Shown here piece after piece: positions 1 to 10,753 of a stretch of 64,000 nucleotides of DNA. The notes below the pieces were generated by a model that ran no database searches, was not told the origin of the DNA, and saw only the letters and a program-made list of their open reading frames with translations. The DNA is taken from positions 7,813,246 to 7,877,245 of the forward strand of contig CM033402.1 in the NCBI GenBank assembly GCA_019426215.1. The letters are read 5' to 3'. This DNA is from Buddleja alternifolia (Eukaryota; Streptophyta; Magnoliopsida; Lamiales; Scrophulariaceae). How positions within the stretch are numbered: position 1 is the first letter of the stretch; every line of letters starts with the position of its first letter. Made by a program: the position numbers and the translations under genes.

Positions 1-2036
1 CGTTTCGTATTGTCTTGTTTCACTAACAAAAAGTGTGAGTAAAGTTATGTCTTGGAGATATAGAAAGACTTGACTTATATGTGTTTAGATGTAAGATTTT
101 TACAGAAAAATGTAATTATTAGGGTGATGTGATGTCTTTTTTTTTTTTTTTTGGGTAAAACACATTTGATTGTGAGTTATATTGAATAAAATTTCTCAAA
201 ATATTATTTAGAAAGTTCCTATAAGAGATATTGAACAAAATTGAAATATAGGCAATACGGACATGATGTGATATGGACACGAAATAGGACAAATTTTACA
301 ATTCTAAGATACAATTAATCAGGAATACAAATATTTATATATAACATTTAAAAATAAATTTGACTCAATAGATTCATCAACATAGATACAACTGCATTAT
401 TAAGCACATCACCAATTGCTGTGAACATCAACTTATTGATAACAGTGATTACCTTCTTACCCAAGTTTTCGGCAATAGAGTTTAAAAAGATAGGTTTCAC
501 AGTAAGCAAAAAAAGAAAAAAAATATTAAGATATGAAACCAAACAAAGTTTATAGAGTGCTTGGATCTACTTCTCAATTAATAAGTCCATTTATAGAATA
601 AACTTGTTAAAATAAGCATTTCAAATAAGTGCTTTTTAAAAATATAAAATGTTTGGTAAAAGTTCACTTTCGCTTCTTATAGAAGTGCTGGAAAAAATTT
701 CAAAAATCATTATTATGCACTTCTTTAAAAACAAACTTGACGTGGACGTAAAATATCACTTTTCACAAATTAGGCTCTAGAGAATTAGGCCTCAAGAAAA
801 GCTCATGGGCTACCTCAAGGAAGGTTTATGTGCTACCTTAGAGGTGAGCTGAAAATAAAGGTTGAAAATAGCAAGGTGGAAACCTGATGAAGAGGCTGAT
901 AAAATAAGGAATAATATTTGATGTGGATGGGATTTTCTATTTATTATTTGGCTTCAAGAGCATAGGAATCTCGCGGTAATTTAACTCGAGTGGGAAGACA
1001 GAGGGGAAGGCTTATTGGATGGCCAAGGAAGCTAGCTCATGGCAAGGATAAAAGATACCTACATTAGACACGAGGAGAGCAAGCTAGAAAAAGATAGAAG
1101 ATTGGATAGAGTCAAATCATATCAGATCAAAATCAATATTTCCTAAGATAGGAAATATGATCCTCATATCCCCTAACAACAAGGAATCGGGCAAAGTGAC
1201 TGATTTATAGAGGAAATTCAACCATTATGACCCTATAAATAAGTGTAATCTTCTCTTGTATTTGTTACGCTTTCTAGAAATACAAAAAATCGATATCTCT
1301 GTATCTTCTCTCAAGAACATCGAAAATAATAAAACATTTCTTCTTTTCCATTCCTTATATTTCATATTAGTTATTTGTCTTCATTACTCTTAGTATTTTT
1401 CACAAATCATATATATAGAATCGTGTTTGAATTTCATGATTTTTCTTGGTGTAATTTCGAACCGCATTAGAGCTATTAGAGAGTAATTGACAAATTTCAA
1501 AAATTCATTTAAATCTCATTACCAAATAAGTATAACTTTACAGATAGACTTTCATCTTCAAAAGTCCACTTGAAAAGTGCTTCCGAACACTCCAACATGC
1601 TTATTTCAGTTTCCTTTTGTTAAAATTTTAAACTTTTACCTTTTTGTCAAAAACATTATATATTTTTCTACTTTAACCTAAATATTATTGTATAATATTA
1701 TTAAAAAGAATATTCTAGCCAAATTTAATTCATCTGTCTCAAATGTTGTATAAGAGAAATAGAAAATAGGATCATCGAACACACAAAAACTTGAATACAA
1801 AAAAATCTTTTGCTCACGCGACTTAAGCCCCTTCTATTGAGACCATCCCTTCTCTTATCACAGTAAGATTCTTTCACTTGTTGCTTGACAAATATCAAGA
1901 GGGACAAATTCGTCAATCACACAACGTGTCCCCTGTACGCACAAATTCTGATCTGGAATTATCATCAGCCTATCTTAAAACTGTGTACTACAACACTACA
2001 CCCCAAAAATCTCGCAGTTGCAGAATTGAACAAAAA
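1..2036. other. Gene-less stretch upstream of the first gene
   Basis: No open reading frame here looks like a gene. The sequence is AT-rich and holds repeat-like material between about 590 and 1610 (separate entry). The last 150 bases before 2037 should contain the promoter and 5' UTR of the following gene, but I see no clear TATA box there. Confidence 0.6.
592..1610. mobile_element. LTR-like insertion inside a small inverted-repeat element (tentative)
   Basis: The left part (about 592-760) has phrases such as AAGCATTTCAAATAAGTGC followed by TGTTTGGTAAAAG. The right part (about 1530-1610) has the opposite-strand equivalents, ending in GTGCTTCCGAACACTCCAAC and ATGCTTATTT. This fits the two ends of a small DNA element. 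Between them lies sequence of retroelement LTR type: a TATA box at 1234-1240, then a transcript-leader-like stretch with several AATAAA-type A-rich signals around 1320-1340. I could not fix exact boundaries, terminal TG...CA or a target-site duplication, so this is inference. Confidence 0.3.
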
Positions 2037-5000
2037 ATGAATTCCCTTTCAGCAACTGGAATTTTCCCAAATCCAGGTATTCGGTTCCCGAAACGGCGCC
2101 GTTTTTGCTCCAGAATGCCGCCTGTATTCTCCACACTCAAAGCTTCGCCTCCACCTCGTAAGTGCCTCTGCGTACATTTCGGAAGAATTATGCATTTTGA
2201 ATTTTTTTGAGATGCCAATCTGATTATTGTTCTTTGTTTGATTAATGCAAGTGAATGAATTCGCCGGAGACGATATTTTGGTAGCATTTTTTAAAGAAAG
2301 GGAGTTAACCGGAGATTTTGTAGCGAAATTATCCGATGAACTTTGGCGGAAGGGTTTGATTACCAATTCTGAAAAGAATGGAGAATTTGGGGAAATCGAT
2401 GATATGAAGAATTTTAGTGCATCCCAGTTATTGGAGGAGGTAGAGTTAGTTTTTTTTTTTTTTTGTTAGGGAAAATTGCACACTTACCTCCTCATTTATT
2501 GTGTAATTAACAAAACACCCCTCACGCCGATGAAGCGTAGCTCTACTGGCGAAGCTGAGACCTAAATACTGGAGTTCTTGGTTTCTACGGCGCGCCAGCT
2601 TTTCTCTATTTTCATAGTAGTTGTTTGCTGATTGTCATAGCTGTTAGTTAGTTGTAATTTGTCGCAATTCAATATTCATGACATGTATTATGTAATCGAT
2701 TCATTCGGAAAAGCCCCCCTCACATTTTGGTAATTACCAGCACACCCTCTCATTTATTGTGTAATCGATGAAGCTTAGCTCTACTAGCGAAGCTGAGGCC
2801 CAAATATTAGAGTTCTTGGGTTCTATTCCCAATGTAAGTGTGCCAACTTTTCTCTACTTTCATAGTATTTGTTAGTTGATTGTCATAATTGTTAGTTAGT
2901 TGTAATTTGTCGCAATTCGATATTCATGGCATATCATGTAATCGAATCATTCGGAACCCCCCCCCCCCCCTTCACATTTTGGTAATTACCAGCCCATCCG
3001 GATTCTCAAGATGAAAGGGGTTCATCTGTATGATTTAAATGAGGTAAAATTATAAAAAAATTTAAATACACAGTGGGTGTAACTGTAAACAATGTTTGAA
3101 GATGAGATGGTCTTTATGTAATTTCTAGAAAGTGAGGGGGGGGGGTCTTGGTAATTACACGATAAGTGAGGGGTCTATGTGTAATTTTTTATTTTTTTAT
3201 ATGCTTAATTGTTAATTCTTTGGTACTACCATGATTTTTTGGCATTAATTTGTGTAGCTTACCGATGAAGAAGATGAAGGCGGATTTTTGAAATTGAAAA
3301 GAACTAGTGAATGGCTGATGGGTGAAAACAATTCGGCGCCGATGAATAAGAAGATGGAAGCCAAGGTTGTACACTAAACTGCATTTGCTTTTTCATTATT
3401 CTTATTTATATTGTATGCATAAAGAGATATTGTATTGGCTTACATGGAAATTTTTGTAGCTACTGAACTTTTGTTTTCATGTTAAGATGAGTTCTACTAA
3501 TTTTACTGATCTTGGTGTCGATGATGGTGACAGGAAATACGGGACGATGGTGAAAGAAGGAAAAGACTGAATTTTCTCAGATATGAAGCTGTAGGATGTC
3601 TGAAACTCAAGTTATTATCATTCAGTTTTTATCCTTTTGTCTGAATTTCGGTTTACAGCATTTAGTGTTTCATGAAATCATATATAGTTTGTATTTTGCT
3701 CTTGGCTGCAGCACACAATAACACGGGGATTTTGCTTGATTAGATTAACTCTGCAAGTTCAGTGGTTCGGTCGCAATTTGCCATGAACATTTGTTGCCAA
3801 TGTGGATATTAAATTGTCCTTCTAATTCTTAGTAGAGTCGAGATATTATAGACAAGGGAGAAAAGAATGAATGAGATGCAGATGATCAGCCTATTTCTAC
3901 GAGTTGCTAGGGAGTATAACTAGATTAATCCTTTTTTAAATGAGGATAGCTACTTTTGCTACTAGTTTGTAGAAGTAAGTAGCGACAGGATAATGACAAA
4001 GCAAAAATCTTGTGTCTTCTTCTTCTTCTTCTTCTTTTTTTAATCTTTTACTGAATCTGTTAAAGAGTTGATAAGAATTTTCCCCGCTAATTTTTTACTT
4101 GGTCCAGTTTGAATCATTGTAGTGTCTCTCCAATTAGTAATATTGTGATACTTGTAATTTCTTGATGCAGCTTAAGAGGGAACTGCTTCTTTTAACTGTG
4201 GCCATTGGAACTGCATGTAGTGGGTACTGCCTGGTAGCTTTCTCGGTGCAGGTAATTTAGGGTAAATGGATATGCAGCTATATAAACTGCATGTTCTTTT
4301 TCTTGTTAAAAAAGAAAAACTAGTTTTGTCCAAACTGATAAAATATTAGTTTTATCCTCTGCATTCCATAGTGTTTGTTGTGCTCCGTAATTGCCAAAGT
4401 GACCAAATATCTAATGTTATAAACTTGTGAAAAAAATCTATCTTCATCAAAGAGTTATTCTTAAGGGAGTCTGGACTTGAAGTCTCGGTATAATCACAAT
4501 CATTTGTGTATGAGGGACCCACGTGGGTGCCATCAGGTCACGATTGTCCCAGAACTCTGGGTCCTTGAAGGACCTAAATTTGACCCATTTATGAAGAGGC
4601 CAGATTTTTATGAAATGGATGTTTAAACTACTCTGACTTAGTATTCCATTTTAAACAACATGCTTGAGGAATGCAAGATAGTTTTATTTATTTATATCAA
4701 AGAAGGAACCTTCAGTTCATGTTGAATTTTTACTGAATTGCACTAGCCATCCTCTAACAAGAAGAGATTTTAGAAATTTAAATATGCTCACTTCCTTCCA
4801 TATTGATTAGGCTGCTGTGAGCTACGCGGTAGGAGTTTCTTTCAGGTAATGTTTTAGACCTTTACTTACAATTAGAAATGATACTAGTATTGTGTTATCG
4901 GGTGAAAATGTGTAATTTATCGATGAATATTTGTGTGCTTTCATTTATCATATTGTTTGATATATCCTGTAAAATCATTTATGAATGAGAGAATCTTATA

Positions 5001-6314
5001 AACCTGGAGAATTTTGACAAATGGAGATAGTATGAGGAAACATATCGCATTTTTGGAGTGGAGAAATTTGCTGTCCAGCCCCTTTCGCATTCACATTACA
5101 TTTACGCTTGTTTATTTAATTATGGCAGTTGCTTGTACTTTCAACTACTGTGCAAACATGCGGACAACTTGTCAAGAGAAATGGTTCCTCAAATTTTCAC
5201 CAAAAGAAAGACAAAAAAGTAATAAAGCTTGTCTCTCATAATGGAGTCATTCTTAGGGAGTCTTCTGGACAACATGTCCATGGATAATCACTGCTATCCT
5301 TTTATGGTGGGTCCCACCATATGGATGATTTTGATTATCTTGGCACTCATGGTGCTGATAGCTCCTAAGAATGACCCCTCCTAATGCTTTACTCTATTTT
5401 TGCTGAAGTTAATTCCTCGTTTGTGCAAACTAATGTTTGAACTCTATCATTCTATCAGAATTGGAATTAGAAGCGAGGATTTGCAGGATTCGTTTGAGAA
5501 AACAGTGAAGGGTAGTAGTATTGCTCTTTCATCTCCAAGACTTGTATTTCCAGCTGCAATATATGGTCTGTGGGAACTGTCTCAGCATTTTCCAATTCAC
5601 ATTTTTGACTTTCAGGTAATGTTTACTTATGCTATGTTTGGACTTTGGATTTTGGTAAAGAAAACCGAAACGTATCAGAAGATGTAGTGCAAAGTACTAT
5701 CACTGAAGTGAGTAAAACATTTTCCACCACATCCAAGATCCAAACATGGCCTAAATCTATCTAAATGGGGCCGCCAATCTAATTTCCATGGTTAATTTCC
5801 TAATCCAAAGAGATGGAAACCGGGAAAATTTCAGCATTAGTCCTATAGGATAGGGGATGTTGCATTCATAGTCCCATTGTATGCAAACTTGCATAGTTAG
5901 TCCTATAGGATATAATTTTTCACATTTTTAGTCCCAACCATTAAAAAATAGACCGAACCCATTACTTTGTCACATGCCTTACACATGATCAGTAATAAAT
6001 TAACCGTTTTCCTTCCAACTTTTATGGATGTGACTAAAATTGCAAAAAAGAAAAAAAATGCATCCTCTAGAACTAATATTGCAAGATTGTAAAAAAGGGG
6101 GTCCAAAATTGCAAGATACTCTATCCTATGTGAATAACATTGCAATATTCTGAAGTAAATAATCGATGATTTTAGTATTTATGATTGATACTTGTTGGGT
6201 TCACAGCTAGTGCCAGCAATGATGGGGCTGTTTGCATATAAGGCTGCTGCACTTGTGCAAGTCTATAGAGACAATGAAGACCTTCAACTTATCTTTCCTG
6301 ATAGTGCAAATTGA
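2037..6314 (+). CDS. Plastid-targeted membrane protein with AtpI/CGL160-like C-terminal domain
   Basis: Nine exons join in phase into 314 aa: 2037-2157, 2252-2439, 3258-3365, 3534-3590, 4171-4251, 4811-4845, 5129-5218, 5459-5615, 6207-6314. All introns are GT-AG. The N-terminus is Ser/Pro/Arg-rich and lacks early acidic residues, like a chloroplast transit peptide. Residues about 40-155 are charged and soluble. Four hydrophobic segments follow (about 162-185, 186-205, 250-268, 280-300). The C-terminal motifs SPRLVFPAAIYGLW and LVPAMMGLFAYKAAALVQ match the spacing and character of the ATP synthase protein I-like domain of plant CGL160, which helps assemble the chloroplast CF0 c-ring. The N-terminal half does not look like CGL160 itself, so this is probably a second green-lineage family member. 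The exon model is firmer than the function. Introns carry duplicated and foldback repeats. Confidence 0.8.
2488..2990. repeat. Imperfect tandem duplication, about 240-260 bp unit
   Basis: This lies in intron 2 of the AtpI-like gene. Two copies share CTCATTTATTGTGTAAT (2491 and 2749), CGATGAAGC.TAGCTCTACT, and a block with GTTAGTTAGTTGTAATTTG followed by GTAATCGA and CATTCGGAA. The first copy has about 20 extra bases near its start. A C-homopolymer of about 14 bases sits at 2947-2961. Confidence 0.75.
4016..4040. repeat. CTT microsatellite
   Basis: A run of TCT/CTT units runs into a T tract, inside intron 4 of the AtpI-like gene. Confidence 0.85.
4452..4570. repeat. Short foldback-like element, copy A
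   Basis: It begins GAGTTATTCTTAAGGGAGTCT, then a GGACTTGAAGTC palindrome and GGGACCCACGTGGGTGCC, and ends near CTCTGGGTCC. Its left end resembles that of the element at 5245-5376, so the two are probably members of one small family. It lies in intron 5 of the AtpI-like gene. Confidence 0.4.
5245..5376. repeat. Short foldback element, copy B
   Basis: The left end AGTCATTCTTAGGGAG is inverted at the right end as CTCCTAAGAATGAC. The centre holds further palindromes (GGACAACATGTCC; GGTGGGTCCCACC). It is about 130 bp long, lies in intron 7 of the AtpI-like gene, and has the size and form of a MITE. Confidence 0.55.
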
Positions 6315-7256
6315 TCAAGCGATTGAATTTTCTGAATTTTTCATGACTTCCAACTTTGTGTCCATTCGAGGAGTTGGATGTGGCTTGTCTTCGATCTTAT
6401 GTAGCTTAGATGTACAAGAACCTAACCGTTTGAGCAGAGAACCAAATTGCCAACAAACAATAAGGACATCTTGGACGAAAACAAAATCTTCAAGAGCTGG
6501 AACTTTTTTCGATTTCCAGTCACCGATATCCCTTAGCATCCTCGTAGTTTTCTGCTATGTCCAAATCATTTGTCAGTTATAAAATTGAAATGGGGATGGT
6601 ATGTAAGAGAGTGTGAGCTTTATGTGTATATATATATAACAAGTTTTGTATTATAAGCCTGATTAAATGGAACTCTTTAGTTGTGAATTGAAAATGATCT
6701 TTGTTGTTAAGGAATATATAAGAAACTTTATGCAACTTTGGTATTATTAAGTAATTAAAACTGAAACTTGACAGTGGAATAGAAAAGGGTCATGGACAAA
6801 GCAGTGAGTGTTGAATTTGAAGTTGAATTGGAGATCTGTGCAAGAGATTTCTGAACTTCTGAGTCCCGTGATAATCTCAACGATTTATACAGTGGGATAA
6901 ACACAGGATTTCATTATACATATATGGTTGTGATTATATTGAAATGAGGAGTTTTATCATTGTCCAAGAATGTCTAAGAATCACTCCTGCTGATTTCATA
7001 CTTGGTATCACGAAAGATGGATTGACGATACCTCTATATGTAGGACTAAGCACAATTGGTGCATAATTTTTTGTGGCGTGGGCTCAAGGGTCAAGAGGTC
7101 CTAAATTTCTAAATTATGAGAAAATTACAATCAATCATGATTATATTAGAATTTGGAGTCTCAAGGTCTCTCGTGAAAAACACTAAAATAAACACACACT
7201 ATACATAATCAACCCTTTTTCCACACGCATTTTTTGTAACAACAAAAGAAACAAAC

Positions 7257-8772
7257 AGGAAAATTGCATATAATCCCTCTGTGTCATCGTTTTGTTACTG
7301 AAAATCTCCTTGTGTTAATTTTTTTGCACGAAACCCCCTTGTGATCATATAAATCCTGCACGAAACACCCCTGCTATCTCAATTTAATGGAGAGTGGCTT
7401 GTACGCGCGGGGGGTGGGAATTTTGGTCCATTTTGGCATTTTTAACCATAAATATCATATCAAAATGACTATAATGCCCTTCCAATGATTAGTACATAAC
7501 ATTTTGGCCACCTTTCCCTCTAATTTAAATAAAAAATAAAAAACTAGTTTGAATAAAATCTATTGGGTATGATATAATGGATATGGGTTACTAAAACTCA
7601 ATCTATAACTTTTAGTGTTATTAATTTATTATTAGTGACACCCCTGCCACCTAAATTAGTCCGGAGGGTTTAACTTATTTTTTCCATTTTTTTTTTCTCT
7701 ATTACTATTTTTTTTCGATTTTTTCCTAATTTGTTTCTTAAATTATTTAATTTTTTGATTTTATTTTATTTTAAGAATTTTCTCCAATCTATAACTTTTA
7801 GTATTATTAGTTTATTATTATTTTTTTGTTCTTTTTTTTCTTTTCCTTTATTCTTTTTCCCCCCCTTATTTCCATTGATCCCTTCTTCTTCCTCCTCAAA
7901 AGTCCAACACCCCTGGCATCTAAACTAGTCCGTAGGGTTTAACTTATTTTTTCCATCTTTTTTCTCTATTGCTTTTTTTTTCTTTTTTTCCTAATTTGTT
8001 TCTTAATTTATTTAATTTTCTGATTTTATTTTATTTTAAGAATTTTCTCCAATATTTTCTGAATATTTTTTGATTTTTTTTGTTGATTTTAGAAGATGTT
8101 TTCAAAAAATTTCTGCAATTTTTATTGTTATGATTTTTTCATTTTTTATTTTTCAAACATTTTCAATATTTCAATGATTCTTTTTGGATATATAAAAAGA
8201 ATATCAAGAAGAGGAAATAGAAAAAAGAAAACATATTTCTAATTTTTATCCTCCATCTTCAGACTAGTTTATTTTATTTTTATTTTTCTGATTATTTTCT
8301 ATATAAAATTATTTTTCTGAATTTTTTAATTTTATTTTTTAATTTTTGGAAAAGAAATATGAACTTTTAAGTTAAAAAATATGATTGGAACTAAGATCAA
8401 AAGAAAATTAATGAAACCATAAAGGAAAAAGGATATTACTAAATTCAATTGTGTTGGGGGTAAATGATACATGAGACACAATGTAGGGGTGAAAAAGTGC
8501 ATTTAACCCTAAATCAAACCTTACATAACAGGGGCACCATGCAAAAAAAATTTAACATGAGGGGATTTTCAGCAAAAAAAGATAACACAAGGGGGTTATA
8601 TGCAATTTTCCCCCAAGAAGTTGATGGCGTTAGAATTTTTAACTGCAGATTAATGACTGGGGGAGAGTATGCATGATTTATATGGTCACAAGGAGATTTC
8701 GTGCAAAAAAAAATTAACACAAAAAAGTTTTCAACAAAAAAACAACACAGTGGGGTTATATGCAATTTTCCC
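7257..8772. mobile_element. Mutator-like non-autonomous element with about 100-bp inverted ends
   Basis: The left end reads AGGAAAATTGCATATA and the right end is its inverse (TATATGCAATTTTCCC). The match extends about 100 bp inward, including CTCCTTGTG and GCACGAAA against CACAAGGAGATTTCGTGC. The flanks are GAAACAAAC and GAAACAAAT, a 9-bp target duplication with 8 of 9 matching, as expected for Mutator-like elements. The right terminal repeat occurs twice, at about 8515-8616 and 8660-8772. No transposase reading frame is visible. Confidence 0.75.
7640..8066. repeat. Tandem duplication, about 268-bp period, inside the element
   Basis: The block starting CACCCCTGCCACCTAAA and running through GGGTTTAACTTATTTTTTCC to TTTAAGAATTTTCTCCAAT (about 7639-7790) recurs at about 7908-8062. 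The sequence is very T-rich. Confidence 0.75.
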
Positions 8773-8971
8773 GAAACAAATGCTTCTTGGTTGCCTATCA
8801 TTGTTTTCTCCGTTCAACTCGTGCAAGTACATATATTTTGTTTTCATTTATTATGTTGCATACTCATAATTAGTCAAATTTCCACTAAAACCCAAAAGGA
8901 TAAATTAAAGAAAGTTAATGCTAATAATTACTAAATAACTTCATTAATGATAATTAGGATTTAAAAACAAA

Positions 8972-9967
8972 GGCCCTGTTTGTTTGTGTTTTCAATTCAC
9001 TTTTCTATTTTCATTTTTATATGAAACTGAAAATACACACTATTTTTAATTGAAAATATTCTCATTTTCATTCTCGTTTTTACATTCCTAATAAATTTAA
9101 ATTATTTCTTTAAAATTACATTTCACATCATTCATTTCACAATTTCTTTTTATCACTTTCTCTCTCATTTTCTTTCAATTTTTTAAACCGTTCTCTCTCA
9201 TCTCCTTTAAATTTTTAAATTCAACACTATTCATCTAATCATTACTTTTCAATCATTTTACACATCACAATCACCAATTTCAACCATTTTAAAAACATAA
9301 CCAAACACACCTAGGCTCTGTTTGGATGTGTTCTTGATTTATTTTCAATCGTCATTTCCTAAAATATATGGGAGAATGAGTTTTTTGATTTTCGTGTAAA
9401 AATATATGCATGTTCGGTTGTGTTTATGAAATTTGTTGATATTGATGATGTATGAAATGTTTGAGTTAGTTAAAAGTAATGATTATGTGAATAATATATA
9501 TCTAAAATAATAGGTGATGATCTATTGATTAAATATATTTATAAGTAAAAATAATAAAATCGATCCCAAAAAGAGCATTAAAAATATTCAAAATGGGTCT
9601 TAAAATGTGCACGTGCCTATGAAGGTTAAAACTATGTATTTTTCCACTATAGCACCACAATTGTTGCCGAAAATGTGGATTTTTACAAGGAGATATGAGA
9701 GAAAGAAAATGGTGAGTGTGATTTGAAAAAGTGAAATATAGTTATTGGAGAATGTAAAAGTGAAAATGAAAATAAGTGTAATTTCAGATGAGAATAATGT
9801 AAAGTGTATATTTTCATTTTCAAATGAGATTGAAAATGAAAATATTGGTTAGAAAATACAAACAAACATAACCCTACTTTTTTCACACAAAAATAAAAAA
9901 ACTCATTCCCATGTATATTTAGAAAATGACGGTTGAAAATGAAATGAAATCACAACCAAATAGAGCC
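8972..9967. mobile_element. Tourist-like element interrupted by a second one
   Basis: The outer element starts GGCCCTGTTTGTTTG and ends CAACCAAATAGAGCC, the inverse of a GGCTCTATTTGGTTG terminus. Removing the nested insert (9314-9873) leaves about 436 bp that align along their length with the copy at about 60190-60638. The flanking trinucleotide is AAA on both sides, so the target duplication is only weakly supportive. Confidence 0.75.
9314..9873. mobile_element. Nested Tourist-like element, inverted relative to its host
   Basis: It starts GGCTCTGTTTGGATGTG and ends AACAAACATAACC, flanked by CTA on both sides (9311-9313 and 9874-9876). The related element at 60 kb has an undivided ACCAAACAAACCTACTTT at the matching place, which shows the unoccupied target. 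The insert is about 560 bp and its ends are related to the host element's ends in opposite orientation. Confidence 0.8.
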
Positions 9968-10029
9968 AAAGTGTTTGATACTTGACTGAATGTTAACTGC
10001 TCAAAATACATTTAAGCTGCGATTATTTT

Positions 10030-10403
10030 GGGTTAAATGCAAAAAACGCCCCTGTGATATAACTTTTTTGCTAAAACCCCCCATGTGATCGCGAAATAGC
10101 CTAAAAACCCTCCGTGTTCTTAAAAAGTCAGCCAAAAGTCTCTTTTTGTAAAAAAAAATAGAAAGAAATATGTATTTTTTGGGTGAAATAATACTATTTT
10201 GCCTTTTATATTGTTTGAAAATGTATAAATGACAAAATAAGCATGTCAATAAAGATGAAAAACATGAAAAACACGTTTGTTTTTTTACAAAAAGTGACTT
10301 TTGCAGACTTTTTAAGAATACAGAGAATTTTTAGGCTATTTCGTGATTACATGGGGTTTTTAACAAAATAAGTTATATCACAGGATTTTTTTGCATTTAA
10401 CCC
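10030..10403. mobile_element. 374-bp foldback Mutator-like MITE with exact 9-bp target duplication
   Basis: Identical GATTATTTT sequences flank the unit at 10021-10029 and 10404-10412. The element begins GGGTTAAATGCAAAAAA and ends TTTTTTTGCATTTAACCC. The inverted repeats extend about 120 bp and include CCTGTGATATAACTT, GAAATAGCCTAAAAA and TTCTTAAAAAGTC with their inverses. It has no coding capacity and lies about 350 bp upstream of the nicalin start codon. Confidence 0.9.
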
Positions 10404-10753
10404 GATTATTTTACATAACAATTGAATGTTATAACACCTTTTTTTCTTTTTTTAGTAAAAATAAAAATTGATAAAATATATTGAAAAAACTTAAGCTATT
10501 CGAGCTCGGTCCTTTGTTCAGTTTCATTGAAGATAGATTTAATTAACAGTTAAGTTAAATTTAAATATAAATTTCTAATTTCGTTAATAATTCAAGCATA
10601 TTTGAACGCTCGATGCAATCCCAAATAGTTGCTATCCTGCGCATAGATTCAGAGAAAGCAGAATCCAAACACCCCCCTATACATACACATTCTTTATTAC
10701 TATATTTACTACTCTTCAGATCGAACTTCCTCCAGACCTCAACATCCATTTCA

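Larger units (their letters stand above)
6315..10753. other. Intergenic, transposon-filled
   Basis: No gene is supported between the AtpI-like gene and nicalin. After about 900 bases of 3' flank, most of the stretch is three transposon units: 7257-8772, 8972-9967 with a nested copy, and 10030-10403. The 350 bases before 10754 are the probable nicalin promoter and leader, without an obvious TATA box. Confidence 0.75.

Noticed and set aside
2945..3160. C and G homopolymers as an assembly gap or structural element
   Set aside because: They look like ordinary slippage tracts inside repeat-derived intron DNA.
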